DNA of 64,000 nt from Isoperla grammatica (GCA_945910005.1 OX246739.1:5920001-5984000); one strand, 5' to 3'; positions 1 through 14,004 are shown, numbered from the stretch's first letter. Made by a program: numbers and translations. The notes: generated by a model not told the origin, from the sequence alone.

Positions 1-497
1 TCCACGGCCTAACAGCTAGTTCAGTGCAAGGAGCCTGAATTTCGCCCTCACATAAACCAAAATAATGCCGCATCACAACAGGCATAGAGATATAACACAG
101 GACAACAGGCTGGCCAGCTGAGCTTTCATACAATTTCCATCGATTTCATTTCAGATAACGCTGGCAATGGTTGAGTTTTGAGTGGTTCATTCTTGTGCAG
201 GTATAACAAAGCTTCTGACCGCATCAACATGGAAACCGATCTACCCTCCCACAATGCAACGCGAGTCAGTCAAATGACTGACAGATGGAGCCGGAGTAAA
301 TTGTCAGTCATACTTTGTGGACGCGAGGATTGAGAATTGTGATGCTGCTAAGCGGTTTACTGTGGTTTATGTGTGCATGGGGATAAATGTATTATGGTTG
401 TATTGCGGAAAACCGAGAGAGGCTTAAGCTACGCAAAAATAGCAATTGATCTGTGTGTATGTTCGGCATGAATACATCCATTCAGATTGCAGATACA

Positions 498-582
<85 letters not shown>
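498..582. repeat. (CAT)n microsatellite
   Basis: About 28 uninterrupted CAT units; an apparent poly-aspartate frame on the minus strand is only this repeat. Confidence 0.97.
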
Positions 583-2139
583 TATAAACATCACAGGAAG
601 TTTCAGCGCAATTAGCAATTATTGATTTCATTAATATATTATTATGAAAACCCTGCAAGACACATCCTCTAATAGTATAAATTGAATTTTGAAAAACATA
701 ATTCGATAATATTTTTGTTACCTATGGCTATAGACTATTGAATTTTGTTATCATTACCGATATCGTGCTCATCCCTAATTATTATAACAGCATTGAGACC
801 CGTTCTGAACGAAGCTTGAACGTATTCTGTTCAAGAGCTCTTAGAACGGATGGGCGCCTGCAAGTATGGGTTGTCTGATACGAAGGCAATAATAAATAGT
901 CTATACTCGGGCCGCGACGCCATAGTGCTTTATCTCCCTAATAAATGTATGTTTACGGAGGAAATGCTGCGGCGTCTAAGCCACGAATACAAGATATACG
1001 CAAACGAAGTTATTTTTTTTATCTTCAAAAATGTATTTCCAGTTGAGAGGATTCTGTGATGGCCGTCGAGGCAGCTACGGCCTCGTCTTCGGTCTTCCTC
1101 CCTTCCAGTCCCACATTATTCGAGATCTGCTTTGCATGTCTTTGGCTGCAAGTCGTTTTATTCCTCGTTTGCCCCCTTCTATCGCTCAGGGGGGTCCTGG
1201 GGGATAGAAAGATAATCCATTCAGCGGTCATATCTATAAGACGATGGAGCCAGCCAAGTCGCGGCCAAGGGAGAACACTAAGAAAAACAAACTTGTGACT
1301 CCCTGAGCTAAATCATGGGATGCACGTTTGTATAAGACTGTCAACAGATGCATCTACCATTTGGTGTAACAACTACTGCCTGACATCTATTCTAGTATTA
1401 TGTAACTATCTAATCGAACAAATTTGGTGTAACCATATGTGACTATGGTTTGATATATTATGTAAAACTCTGCATATTGTCTTAAAATATGGTAAATGTA
1501 TTGTACAACATACTAAATAGTAAATATATGTTCAACATTAAAATAAATGGTGTAATCGATTTATTATGTAGAATTAAGACAGTACAATCTGTTACAAATG
1601 AATATTATATAAACTAAGAGTATTGTTTAAAAATAGATGTCTTGAGTGGATAATGAATACAAACTTGTATGAATGTCATATAGATTAAGAACATAACAAC
1701 ATTATTCACTCGATAGTCAATGCAACTACATTGCATGTGTATGAATCTATCAATGAGACTATCTTTTTAAACTATTATTTTATTTTTTTATTTATTCCAT
1801 CCATTCTATTTTAAAGTAAGACTTCCTTATTTATTTACTGGTATCCACGCTATATGCTTGATTCTATGTTCTATCCCACGCCCATAGGTCCTTCATAATC
1901 AGACTTGCACACCCCAATCACTTTAGCCGCAGTTGACGGCTGATGGTTTTATCTAAGTATATTGTTACAAATATGACTCAAGACCGTGTCGGTCTGTTAC
2001 AATATCGCACGCTATGCCCCTCTCAATCAGTCCCTTGAGACTTGAGGCGTTATCCATTACCTCACATTACAATGATGATTGATGAATCATATAATTTATA
2101 CTCAGGTACACTCCAGAGTAAATACAAAGTAAAATTACA
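583..2139. other. No gene recognised
   Basis: Mostly AT-rich non-coding sequence. Short open frames at 850-1298 have no recognisable motif. The window start (1-497) likewise shows nothing. Confidence 0.6.
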
Positions 2140-2160
2140 TAATATAGATAAGGGGTGTAT

Positions 2161-2341
2161 CACTGATTCATATGTTTCGTATTTGAAATATCGATCTTTC
2201 ATTGGTTATCGCTCGCTCGTCGATGGTGTTCGGAGCCTACAGGGTTGGTTTAGTCGCTTTAAATTTAAGTCCCCCACTGCAAATCAGTTTCGTTACTGAG
2301 TGGGTGGACTCTAAATGTGAATGTATTTATTTGTTTTTATT
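2161..2341 (+). mobile_element. 5'-truncated SINE body with 21-bp target duplication
   Basis: From CACTGATTCATATG to the T-rich 3' end this matches the SINE bodies at 49250-49436 and 61690-61865. It is bounded by a perfect 21-bp direct repeat (TAATATAGATAAGG...GTAT) at 2140-2160 and 2342-2362, the mark of target-primed retrotransposition. The tRNA-like head is missing. Confidence 0.8.
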
Positions 2342-3340
2342 TAATATAGATAAGGGGTGTATAGACAAGATTGGAAATTATAAGATTGATAAAGATATTA
2401 ATAAGTAACACTATATATTGATTCTAACATGCTTGAAGATTAGGCTTACATGTATGACGTATGAATGATGACAATTCAGTAATCTGTGTCTAGGCCTAAT
2501 GTTATAAGGTTTTATATACTAAGGTTTTATATTTCATCACAAATATGCACGCCAAGGGAACACATGCACTCTTCATTACTCTCAATACCCCACGGCGCTG
2601 TTTCTAAGACCCTATAGGGAACCCATAGGGGATCTCATAAAAGTCACCAGACTTGAAGTAAGGGCGGCCGTTTAGAAGACCTTGGTCGTTAAACGCAGTG
2701 AAACGTCTTATGCGGCAGTCACAACAAAGCCAACCCTCACATCCACGGGGCGGCCATTTGTCTTGGAATAGCGGGGGGTGGATTGGCCACACTGATCGAA
2801 AAAATATTTTTCAAAAAATTACTATAGTTGGTAAAATTTATAAAAATTCGTTTCTTTAAACAAATAAATGAAAGGTGTTTGTTTTATAAATGATACAAGT
2901 GTGCTGTTTTCTACAGCTAGGGAGGCAAGAGCAATGTCCCCCCCCCACGCCTAACTGCTTGGAGACGCCGACGAAGGCACGTAGACTACTCCTGTCGAAA
3001 GCACCAAGAAGCTTTACTTCTAAAAAGCTTGTGTAAATTAGACCAGTGTGTTAGTATTGGATGGTCTCTTTCCCCACTCTCATACTTAGCAGCTGATAGA
3101 AAGAATTTGTACACACTTTTGAAAACTTACATAGTTTCGCAATGAGGACAATCCTCTATCCTTGTGCAGACATAATATTATGATACATTTTATCATCAAC
3201 TTAAACTTTTGATCAGTATGTTGGGCTGTAAAATGCTCAGCGAATGTACTACACAAGATGATAAGAATATTCCATGCAGACAAGTTTTATGTGAGAGTGA
3301 TTTATTCTTAATTCCTTCCCGCACATTTTCCAGTTTAATC

Positions 3341-3398
3341 TTCCGGTTTTGAAATTTCCTCGGCGACCTCTGTACGCGTGTGCGCATCTACTTCCGGT
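3341..3398. promoter_or_regulatory. Pair of ETS-type sites
   Basis: TTCCGGT at 3341-3347 and ACTTCCGGT at 3390-3398 (ACCGGAAGT on the minus strand), with CpGs between. Promoter-like, but no gene is recognisable nearby. Confidence 0.3.
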
Positions 3399-3546
3399 TT
3401 ATGCGATGACTTAGTTTGCATATCCGGGCAAAGAGGGTAAAAATTAGCATTTCAAAGATGCAGTCGTGTGTCGCAAAGTTTGTAATGCATACTGATTCTT
3501 CCATATTGATGAGAAGACGGGACGGTCCATATGGTGATGTCACTGT

Positions 3547-3561
3547 GGGGGGGGGGGGGGG
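3547..3561 (+). repeat. G15 homopolymer
   Basis: Fifteen G in a row; one of several long G/C runs in the window. Confidence 0.95.
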
Positions 3562-3688
3562 TCTTAAGGGCGGCGAACAAAATGGTGGAGATGACGCGAA
3601 GAATAAGCAATTGGTAAAAGAACGGGGACGTATCTATCTAGTTACATTTCGCTTGTCAAGGTATGAGTGTCATACGAATAATTACGCG

Positions 3689-3944
<256 letters not shown>

Positions 3945-5810
3945 TAAAAAAAGCCAATTATTTCTCTCACCTCTCCCCTTCATACACCCGTGCTTCGTTG
4001 AGAGCATAGAGGACATTACTTTGTCTCTGGACTACCCTTTTGTTGACATATTATACTTTAGGGTGGCTAGTTTGTGACGTATCGAACTGTACATCTTTGT
4101 GCTGACGCAGTCAATATACATAATTTGCTCATTTGACTTGAGTGAAAGGCCGCGTACAGCACGAGTTTAATTAATATTATCCCAGGTAGAACATGAAATG
4201 GGGATATAGCTTCACACTATTGGTCTCCATGGCAACGCTGATGTGGTGACACAGAACCGCCAATTACGCCCGTTTTCCACTGTGATGCCCAATTTAGGAA
4301 CAGGTATAGGAGCATTCTCGGAGTACGCTTGACTGGGCTGAAGCAATCTGAATCCATCTCCCTACGCCCCTGGGTGTTTCAGGACGGACGGGAAATAATT
4401 GCCACCAAACGATTGTGCAAACATTTTTATCGTTACTCTGCATGGCTTCATTATTGACAGTTAAAGGAATCAAGTACAATCAATATGCAGTATTTGAAAA
4501 CCATTTCAAATACGATTTAATAAAACATTCCTCAGACTGAGCGTTGAAAGTTCAAACATTTCGAAAACAATTAAGTGCACATCAAACTAGAATTAAATTT
4601 TAACAGTACAACTATTGAAACAACTTCCAGAACACGTTATATATTTTAGTTATATATTGTCTTGATTAGGCAAGTTGCAAAAACTGGGACGTAAAACCCC
4701 AAATATCATCATCATTAAAGTCTGTCATACTCCCCCTTATTCTACTGTTATTTAATTATTAGGCCTATTATTAATAATTTGTTTACTACTTGTATTACTA
4801 TATTGATAATGAGTGTTATACATTAATACAAATAAGGAACAAATGAGTAGGAAATAGTCGAGAAGAGATAAATAATTGTGGCCAACATCTCCCTTGCAAA
4901 TGATTATATCTTTACCCGGCACCTCCACCAAATAAACGTGTTTTAAATATTGGGTATGTAAATAGTTATATTTCCAATATATCCCTCGAAATACAGTTAC
5001 TAAATTTCACCTCAATACCATTTCCCATAATCTACACGTCTTCCATTCAATCGTATCAAGATAACCGTTGACATCAAAAGATCAACATTATGACCTTGAC
5101 AACTCGTCAACCACGACTCACGATTCTTCCAGGGACATAGACCACCCCTATCCCCCCTCCCCTACCACCCCCTCCGTGTACCCGATAAAGCGGCTCAGTC
5201 GGGTGCACGTAACTTGCAAATTAGATTTTAATTGCGTTTTCTCCGATGGTTCATTTCCGTTGCGTTGCGTTGCGAGAGATAGAAGAGAGCTCAGGTCTGC
5301 TACTCCAACCCGAGAAAGGTAATGGCTAAATTATGTGTGAGGAACATGCAGGTCTTGGAAACTGAAAGTAGTGCAGAATCGGGAAGGGCAACAGTTTCAT
5401 TTATTTCAATCCACGAAGTCGCCGTACAATATCCAATATTGAATGATGAATTGATCTCTGTGGAATGGCGATGCTGTTTACGCCTACCTGAATATTGTGT
5501 TTGCTGATAGGCTTGAACAAAAATCACAATTAATTAAGTTACTGTTGTTAAATACACATTCAAGTTCTAAGTTACACAAATAATTACTCGTATTTGGGCC
5601 CCCGAATAAGGGTAAACTAATATGTTGATTGTTGTTTCCGTCAGCTTCTCTAAAAACTTTTATATGAAACATTTACGAAATTGAATTTGAATTTGACTTC
5701 CACAGAACAAGTCCTGCAGTAGGATGGTGTTTAAATTACCAACTTGTAAAGATAAAATCCTTTGCTCTTTTATTCACCCCTATCTCTCTTCTTCGCCTCG
5801 CTCGTCGCCT

Positions 5811-5849
5811 CTATCTATCTATCTATCTATCTCTCTCTCTCTCTCTCTC
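5811..5849 (+). repeat. (CTAT)n-(CT)n compound microsatellite
   Basis: CTAT units pass into CT units in a pyrimidine-rich stretch. Confidence 0.9.
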
Positions 5850-7580
5850 CTTCCAGCTCACTTTTGTCTTTCCTCGAGCAGAAATGAACATCTCATCTCA
5901 TTAAGTTTATTCTCCGCAGTTGGCTTCAAACCTTGTTTTTCCATTTAATAGCAGTTTTTAAAATTTCATTTACAATTTGCTCTTTAAACTTGGTAAAACA
6001 ACCACGATATTAAGACTTTTGTTTAAACGTAAGCTCAGAAATAAATATATATATATACAAGAAATATTAATACTCAATAAACAATTAAGATAAAATCAAT
6101 TTATAAAAATGCATTTGGATTGATATATTATAACTCGAAATTGAAAATGCTCGAAATAAAGTCGATTGATTGCATATATTAATCGAATACAGATACATAC
6201 GTTTAGCCTAAAAGGAAATGTACATACTTCAAATATAACGCCAATACATATTTCATGTAAATTTAATTTCGGCTACGTTAATAGTTTTTAGTCATTAATT
6301 GAGTTTTTACTATTTAAAAAGTAAATCTAGTTTATCTCATCATAAGGTTTGGTGCTAATTGCTAATCCATTTACACGGGATGTTCAGTAATGTTGTGTGT
6401 GATTGCCCAAGATGGATCCGCCTCTAGTCTATGTACAGAACCATCGGAACTGGAATCGTGTGTTCTAATGGAGTCTTGCTTGATGTTTCCATGTAGCCAT
6501 GTTAAGTTTGTTTGGAAAGATGAGCAAGCGAGAGTTTTCCGCTCCGGCGATCTTCCGAGCGCTGTGTTGGCTGCTAGCGGAATCATCCCCTCTCAAACCA
6601 CCATCAGTCAATGCTTCAGTTCAGGATTTCATTTTGTGTCACTACTTTGATGTGGATCTGTGATGCGTGTGCCCTCCGTTTCGAGATTTTCACAACCTCA
6701 TTCCCATATTTTCCTTGGAGGCATAGGCCAATCACCCTCCACAAGGCCACCAGCCCTGCACCTCGCATTGCATACACATGATATATCAATCAAACAACTA
6801 CCTTTACAATTAACATTTGAGTATTCAAGACTGCAATATTTAGTTACTAAATACACTTAAATATTTTATTTGGGTTTACATTAGTTTTGTATAACCTTGA
6901 AATCTGTAGATTAAAATAATATACATACAGGAGTTCTGAAAAGGATCAGTGATTTTGATACATTAGTGTTTGAAAACTGATATTATTAGCAGGTTAATAA
7001 TTAGTAATAATATTAATGGAATAATCGTTATGATAGGAGGGGCCGGCGTAGGAGGATACTCGTTTTACTGCTAATAACAAAATTTACATGAGCAAACTAA
7101 GCGGAGAGTAGGCCTATGTATGTGAGGTACCTACTAGAGTTGCTCCCCTACCTGAACGCGGTAATGAATGATATAATATTGTAAACGTAAAAAAAAATTA
7201 AAAAATGAGAAAAAAGAAAAAAATATAATTTTGCATGTATTGTTTTACGCCGTAAATAGTTTTGATCCAAGATATTATATGCTTTTAGAGTAAAAAACTT
7301 TGAAGCTTGTATATCCTTTTTCAAGAACAACTTTAGTTTCTGAATAAATAATAATACAAAATTACACAATATGACTTGAAAATTGCATGGATTTGTTTTA
7401 AAAATGATCATTTGTGTTATAAGTCCTTGGATAGTGTATAAAAAGATATCCATTTCATGAATTCATTAATAACTGTTGAGATAATTACGTATGTTATTGT
7501 GATAACAATGATACATCTCTTTCAGTACGTAATACATTTTCACAATATCTGGTTAGTGTGTTTGATATCACAACTTGCAG

Positions 7581-7620
7581 CGTCACATCCGGGTCATGGT
7601 GCATTTACCGGAAGTGAATG
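7581..7620. promoter_or_regulatory. Ideal ETS site with second ETS-like core
   Basis: ACCGGAAGTG at 7607-7616 matches the optimal ETS/GABP site, and CATCCGGG lies about 20 bp before it in the opposite sense. No gene is recognisable nearby. Confidence 0.3.
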
Positions 7621-9104
7621 TTGTATGTTTCTCTCTACGCGTTCTCGTTAACTTTGACTCCACACTAGACTCGGTCGGTATAGCTTCTTTTGCTCAAGCC
7701 ACTCGCTGTCTTTTCTTGAGTATTTTTCCTGCATGCATTTTACCGTCGTATGTCGGGTATGATGAGAAATCATGGAATGTTGATTCCATTTCGTGGTTGC
7801 CTAGGAACGGTTTTCATCTGATGATCGACTGACTGCAACCTGTGTCACATCTATCTTGTGTAGGCCCCTATACGATGTGCACGGGTGATAGAAGGGGCCG
7901 TATTGCGAAGTAAAATGTACAATACAGGAGCCAAAAAAGTAGTAGGCTTACAACAAGTACAGTGTAATGTGCAATCACTATCAGTGTCCATTGTCACAAT
8001 AGTGACAAATAGAATATTATGCACTGTGCTACTAACAGCGTATAATTTACAGATATGATTCAGAAAGGATTTATTTTGAACTTCCGTGAAAAACCTCGCG
8101 TCCCCCGAAGTTTCACACTAGTTCAAAGAAGGAAGCACAAGTTTAAAATAGGGTTACTATGTATTTATGACTGAGGAAACTCTCTGGAGGAACTTTTAGT
8201 CAATATTGGTGATGCATTTTGAGAATCAAACTCGCTTTAGATTCAGCTTGTCACTTGCTACCATGGAGCTACCATATTGGTATTTTTTCTTTACACGGTT
8301 AACTAAAATCAGTAGGATTACCCGTGAGGTAAAGAGTATAGGTCTATTTACTTACATAATGCAAAAGTTAGAATTGTAAAGAAAAGTTTTGTAGCCTATG
8401 TTCTCTGTTCTTTCCTTTTTTCTGTAAATCTGTTAAATCTAAATATAAATCCCAACATTATCTGTGGCACGTTTTACATTCAGTGGGTTCCTCCCCGTCG
8501 TCGCGATGAGCCTAGTCCGCCGCACCGATCCAGCCCCGCGCTACATTAGAACATTGCGCTCGCCCTCGCAGTGATTTATTCTCGTCTGTGTTCGACAGAC
8601 AACCAGGCCACGTGACGATGAGTGATTGCTATCTGGCTGCCAATCACAGCTGCCAAGCGTGGGCTCTAAGCTCCTTGGACCGGAAGATATCCGCATTCCT
8701 TACGCAGCAATGCGTTCTGCTTGTTTACGTAAACGCGTCGACCGATAGATAGATCACTTGATCTATAGGGGATCGCTCTGCTTATCTCTCGATAGATGAA
8801 TATTTTATTTATTACTTTAGAGGGTTCCACCCATATATTCTACTATGGTAAAATATATGTTTTTTCTGTCTGGTTTATAAATGTTACAAATGTATTGCAA
8901 AAAAAAAAATGGTTTGCTCAAGATGCAGAAAATAAATACTTATACAACGCACGTATGAAGTTAGTTCAAAACTAAATAGCAATTTGGTTAAAGAATGATG
9001 TCTATTATTATATTATGTTCATTGCAGTAATTTATTTTGTTGCCGCTTCAATGCATATCGAATATTATCGTGCACTGGCAATAGAGCTTTTTCAGAATTG
9101 ATCT

Positions 9105-9330
9105 AGGACCCTTAGATAGAGCTAATCACGGCCTTCTAGTTCTTCAATGACAACAATGCACAACAATGAAAAATACACCTTAACATAACTATCAAGGACC
9201 CTTAGATAGAGCTAATCACGGCCTTCTAGTTCTTCAATGACAACAATGCACAACAATGAAAAATACACCTTAACATAACTATCAAGGAACCTTAGATAGA
9301 GCAAATCACGTCTTTCTAGTTCAATTCTGA
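9105..9330. repeat. 90-bp tandem repeat, about 2.5 copies
   Basis: The unit starting AGGACCCTTAGATAGAGC at 9105 recurs at 9195 with no visible change and partly at 9285 (with AGGAACC and other changes). Period exactly 90 bp. Confidence 0.9.
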
Positions 9331-9950
9331 AAATCATCTATTTGCAAGCAGGGCGTGGATCTATTTGCTACATTTATTACCTCCACTCATTGTTTTAAAA
9401 ATCTTTGCCTCCCTTGGTTTTGTGTTTTTGAGCAAATACTGCCTTGATCTCATTGTTATTTATTCATTAAATCGTACATGAATGAAATCCTGAACTATTG
9501 ATTGATAATATTAGTTAAAACTCAAAACCTCGCTTTGAATGAATCCCACAGCAAGAGTGGCAGGCGGGTATCTTTATGTTAATTGTCACGGCCCTGTGAA
9601 TGACAGCGAACGCCTGATTGCAAGCTGGCACAGCCGTTGCGTCTATTGGTATCCAATCCGCCGTGAAATCCAAGCCTTTACGGTCAGAAGGGTTCCTATA
9701 CGGTAACAGGTTTAGACGCAAACCCCGAGTTTACTTAATTTCCACACAGCAGATGCCGGTTACATGGGGAGACATAATGAGAGCACATCTTCGGTGGGGG
9801 CGCAAGTGCTTTGGGAGGGGAGGGGGGAGTTGAAAACATCGTGTGTAAAGCTTTCCTCTTCATTCTCCGTGTACTAGTTTAAAACTGCTTTTATCTCTCT
9901 CTCTGCGTTTGATGTGTTTGATTTAAAGTACACTCAGACTCCAGCTTTCA

Positions 9951-9972
9951 GGGGGGGGGGGGGGGGGGGGGG
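9951..9972 (+). repeat. G22 homopolymer
   Basis: Twenty-two G in a row. Confidence 0.95.
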
Positions 9973-10524
9973 AATGTGGCGCGCCGACAAGAGGACATGG
10001 TTAATTGAGAATGTTTGCCAATTTGTTTACACCCTAGTTAAATAACTTTTAGCCTACTACATTATTAAATTTATATTAGATTTAGAATGCTGTAGTGTTG
10101 GATTTTATTGAGCTCGAATATTGTATAAGCAGAAAGTACTGTGAGGTTTTGATCATTCCAAGGAAACATCCCCATACACACATACGCACGAACAGAAGCC
10201 ATAGGCTTACTTCAAATTGAATGAAATGATTCGCTTCGCTCTGATCCGATCAACTGATAATAAATGATTATCCTGTGACGTTTTAGCATAGAAAGATATA
10301 TCAGAAATAGCCTGTTGATAATGCAAAGACCTACGCATAAATTGACACAGCTATTTACATTTCTTTGTGATTGAGTCGACCATTAAAAATATGTTACATA
10401 CTCATCTCTCATCTTTGATAGGTGTATAGTCGCATTTATTCCGTTGTTTGGGGATTATTACCTAACATTATTTTTTCCGTCTGGGGCCGGGAGGAACTAG
10501 GAAGCCAATGACCTTGCTTTAGAA

Positions 10525-10720
10525 AGGTCAAGACGGCTCCTCCGCAGCGCGTTAGGTTCTGGGTTCGAGAGGTCACTGGTTCGATTCTCACCATCTGCCA
10601 TACTGGTTTTCCCCAGGGTTTTAACCAGTCATAACTGAGTATTAACCCCCTTGTTCAGTAGTCCTGAACATTCTTTCCTTACTGTCAATATACCCTAATA
10701 AGCGAGGTAGGCATCCGGAT
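10525..10720 (+). mobile_element. Probable tRNA-derived SINE
   Basis: Contains GAGAGGTCACTGGTTCGATTCTCACC, with B-box match GGTTCGATTCT at 10578-10588, followed by a body with CTGGTTTTCCCCAGGGTTTT. The A box is weak; boundaries are estimates. Confidence 0.4.
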
Positions 10721-11068
10721 GGTCACACCAAAGCTGACAACCGACAGAGTGGGTATATTATACAAATAAGGTTTATTTGCATAATTATTACTATTGTGAT
10801 ACGTCGTTAAGAAACAAATTAACCAAGAAAATTAGTATTTATTTTCCTTGTGAGGCGCACGGAAGATTTTTCATAAATTATATTGCCTTCATTAAAATAG
10901 TGAAAATTGCTATATTATTATACAATTTTGTATTTTGTCTCGTTTTGATATGACTGCAGAATAAGGCACATAATATTATATAATAAGGGGTATATCCATA
11001 TAGTTTTCTTACGAGAAATCTAATAATGATGTGACCTCTTGAGATGACAGCTAATCCGTGAGAGAATG

Positions 11069-11217
11069 AGGTTGGAATTCATAGTCGGCCCCTACACCTA
11101 GGGGTGCCCATTGTTACCAAGGTAACAATTGTTTGCATGTTATTTCCCATAAACAAAACAAATCCATAGCAACAATGGGTGCCCCTAGGTGAAGGGGCCG
11201 ACTATGAATTCCAACCT
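11069..11217. mobile_element. 149-bp inverted-repeat MITE, copy 1
   Basis: Begins AGGTTGGAATTCATAGTCGG and ends with its reverse complement; the arms pair over about 47 bp with a few mismatches. The palindrome GTTACCAAGGTAAC lies at 11113-11126. Same length as the copy at 55330-55478. TGA is found on both sides if the element is taken as GGTTGG...CCAACC, but the target duplication is uncertain. Confidence 0.8.
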
Positions 11218-12742
11218 GAGTGATTGTTTGACCATATTCGTGACCAGCCAATTCAGCCGATATTATTATTCATTCAGCCAATATTATCAACTTTTCTCAA
11301 ACACGGTTTAAAACTCACTACGGTTATAAATAATTCTATTATAGTGCGTGGGTTTTACTTCTCATTCATCAACTATCCTCAGTGGGGGACATATCAATGT
11401 AGATAGTGATGTGGGAGTTAGCGCCCCCAACACCCCCACCCCGGGTTTGGGTTCGAGGCCCGTTTCTACGACGTAATCGCTATCTATCTATAGTATAGAC
11501 CTCTACAGCTTGCACGGAGTATTTCAGGACCACCCTGTGCTTTCTATTGCTTTCTTCCATTCTGCTCGAAAAAACCAAGTCTGAAGGTTTCCTCCGCTCT
11601 GATAGTTTTTAAAAGGTCCCAGGAGATTATATTTTTTCGTCTTTGGAAATATAGTAACTGGTACGGCATATATATAGATGGAAGATGGTTGATTCATCTT
11701 AAGGATAGATGGGGTATCGAGGGTGGGGGGGAGGGGGGATGCTTTTGGCTTCGTACAGCTTTTCAAGAAACGCAGCCTTACGGAATTAATAAAGGCACAA
11801 AGCCATATATAGAGATTTCTGCCGCTTGCGATGGGGCGTAGAGAGAGAGAGGGATTCAGACAGACAGAGAGAAGATAGATAGACAGATAGACATTACCAG
11901 AAGTTCACGTTTGAGCGAAGAAAAACAACTTTATTGGATTTTAAAAATAATTTTGAGTCGGGATTATATGAGTAGAAAGAAACATATACAATTCTAACGT
12001 TGGTTTCACAATGAATAATAAATTCATTTTGTTATTACTTTGTAACCAGTATGTCAGGTTTTAGCTCTTGTTGCAAAACTGACTGTATTAATGCAAAGCA
12101 ATACGCAATTTTATAAAAAAAAAGAGCGTATAGTGTGTATTTTTATCAACAGTTTGTTGGTCGGCAACTATAGCAAGGAAAACATTACTGTGATTTTCTA
12201 ATTCTTTCAAAAGGGCATATTATAATATTATCCGTGTTTGATTTCGTGGTTATTAGCACTTATATCAATGCTACATGACATTGAAAACTGAATAGTGTAA
12301 TCCTTGCGTTTTAGTGCATAATATTGTAATAATATTAGTTAAAATTTTTGGTTGAAACATAAATATAAAATTATCAGTAAGTAAACCTTACTGATTAAGA
12401 CATTCGTAGGCTTAATATTTTTCATACATTAGTTTAGTTTCTTGGTTATTATTGAAGGTACCGGTAGCGAAAAATGGTAATAACGAAATTCGCGAAAAGT
12501 CAATCCCAACGTTCACCAACACGTCAATTACCTTACATGCAATATTCCTTATCTTAACGTTTGCGAGATTATGTAGCTATACAGCTACAGATATTGCCGC
12601 GTACCAACTGAAGCAAGGTACATGCGTAGGTCTTGTTTGTAGGCCCAGAGCTTAAGACCTGCCTTATCTCAAGCAGCTGTGTATTCAAAAACTCATTCTT
12701 TCTTAACAAAACGTCCAGTACTTTTCCAATCTAATGCATTTT

Positions 12743-12771
12743 AAGATCACAAATGCGTTATTTGTGATCTT
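12743..12771. repeat. Small perfect inverted repeat
   Basis: AAGATCACAAAT, five bases, ATTTGTGATCTT. Possibly a MITE remnant. Confidence 0.7.
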
Positions 12772-13985
12772 TTTACGAAAGTTTCAAAAAGATGTCCTAT
12801 TATGTCGTCGTTGATCGAGTGCGTGTTTTGTGTGACGTCACTACACGATTGTTGGCCCATCTGCCGGTGAGGACGAGAACTAGCGTCTTATTGAAGGCGG
12901 CAAATGGCGCGGAACAGAATCTAAGTAAACTTTGTCACGCATACGAACATTATATTGTGGAGGCCTCGGCCCTTGGACATGCAGGGAGGAACTCTAAACA
13001 CAAGGAGGACAATACAAACACGTAGCACGTGGTGTGGTGGGTTTTGATTGAACACACCTGTACGTCATCCGGGCGTGACTACAGTCAGTGATAAACAATA
13101 TTTAAATAAAAGTGAGAATTGCTCATGGGGAAGAAACAATTAATACATGAATATAAGAATAAAAGGGGTTGATATTTTGCATTTTTGTATCGTAGGAAAC
13201 TAGCCCAGGTGGCAGGTAGGTTATTCATTCCCTCTTTATTCGTTATTGTGAACTGTGGTATTAGGATCAGTTAGGGAAGGAATGTCCGAGGGCTTCAGTA
13301 GTATGACAATCCCAGCACTGCACTCGTTTTGTGACAGAGGATATTTAGGTAAACACAGTGAGTCAGGGTTGCCGTTAGCGGGTACCGATCCGGCGACCTC
13401 CCGACCCACTGAGCCATTTCTATCGGTGTTATTTTACGTTCACTTTGGAATAAAGTTAATCCAAAGTAGCATCCCCACTGATTACAATATTATACATGTG
13501 TTTCACCCCGTCGCCTTCGGTTCACATTGAAATATGAGAAAACTCTTTCATTTTGGGGGTTTTAATATCGTAGGCCTAAATACTCTCTCCAACAATCGGT
13601 GAAGGCATTAACTACATTTTATTCCTTTGAAACAGGTGTAGAGCATTACTTCCTCTATATCCATAACGAATTGTTCATTCAGGGAAGTCTTTTGCCTTTT
13701 TACTTGAGTGAAAAACTCGTTCGCTTTGCTCGCTCTAAAAAGTCTCAACCAGCATCATCACTATTCTTGTGTGCGCCAACTTTGACCCTACACGGCGAGA
13801 AACCTGGTCGAGGTACAACGAATTTAAAATATTCATTAGCTTGCGTTTTAAATAAAAGCTCACGCCGGCGAAAAGCGTGTTTTTTAAATTCTATTTCGTT
13901 AATTTTCTTGCTCGGAGCGACTTTTTACCCAACGCCTACTAATGCGTCACTCTCGGTCGGGCGACCATCACGGTAGGATGACCCT

Positions 13986-14004
13986 GGGGGGGGGGGGGGG
14001 GGGG
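13986..14004 (+). repeat. G19 homopolymer
   Basis: Nineteen G in a row next to a GC-rich patch. Confidence 0.95.

Larger units (their letters stand above)
3945..9104. other. No gene recognised
   Basis: AT-rich unique-looking sequence with short unsupported frames (for example 6390-6650). The stretch 8480-8730 is richer in CpG and contains no coding signal that I can identify. Confidence 0.6.

Noticed and set aside
424..618. Open frame encoding poly-aspartate
   Set aside because: It is a (CAT)n microsatellite read on the minus strand; no flanking coding signal.
9105..9330. CRISPR-like array
   Set aside because: Whole 90-bp units are repeated without unique spacers; eukaryotic context.
12743..12771. 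Rho-independent terminator
   Set aside because: Stem followed by a few T, but the host is an animal and no gene ends here.
12792..13025. Possible coding exon in a CpG-richer stretch
   Set aside because: No recognisable domain or partner exons; kept as unsupported.
13599..13976. 125-codon frame
   Set aside because: Low-complexity composition, no motif, overlaps repeat-like sequence.
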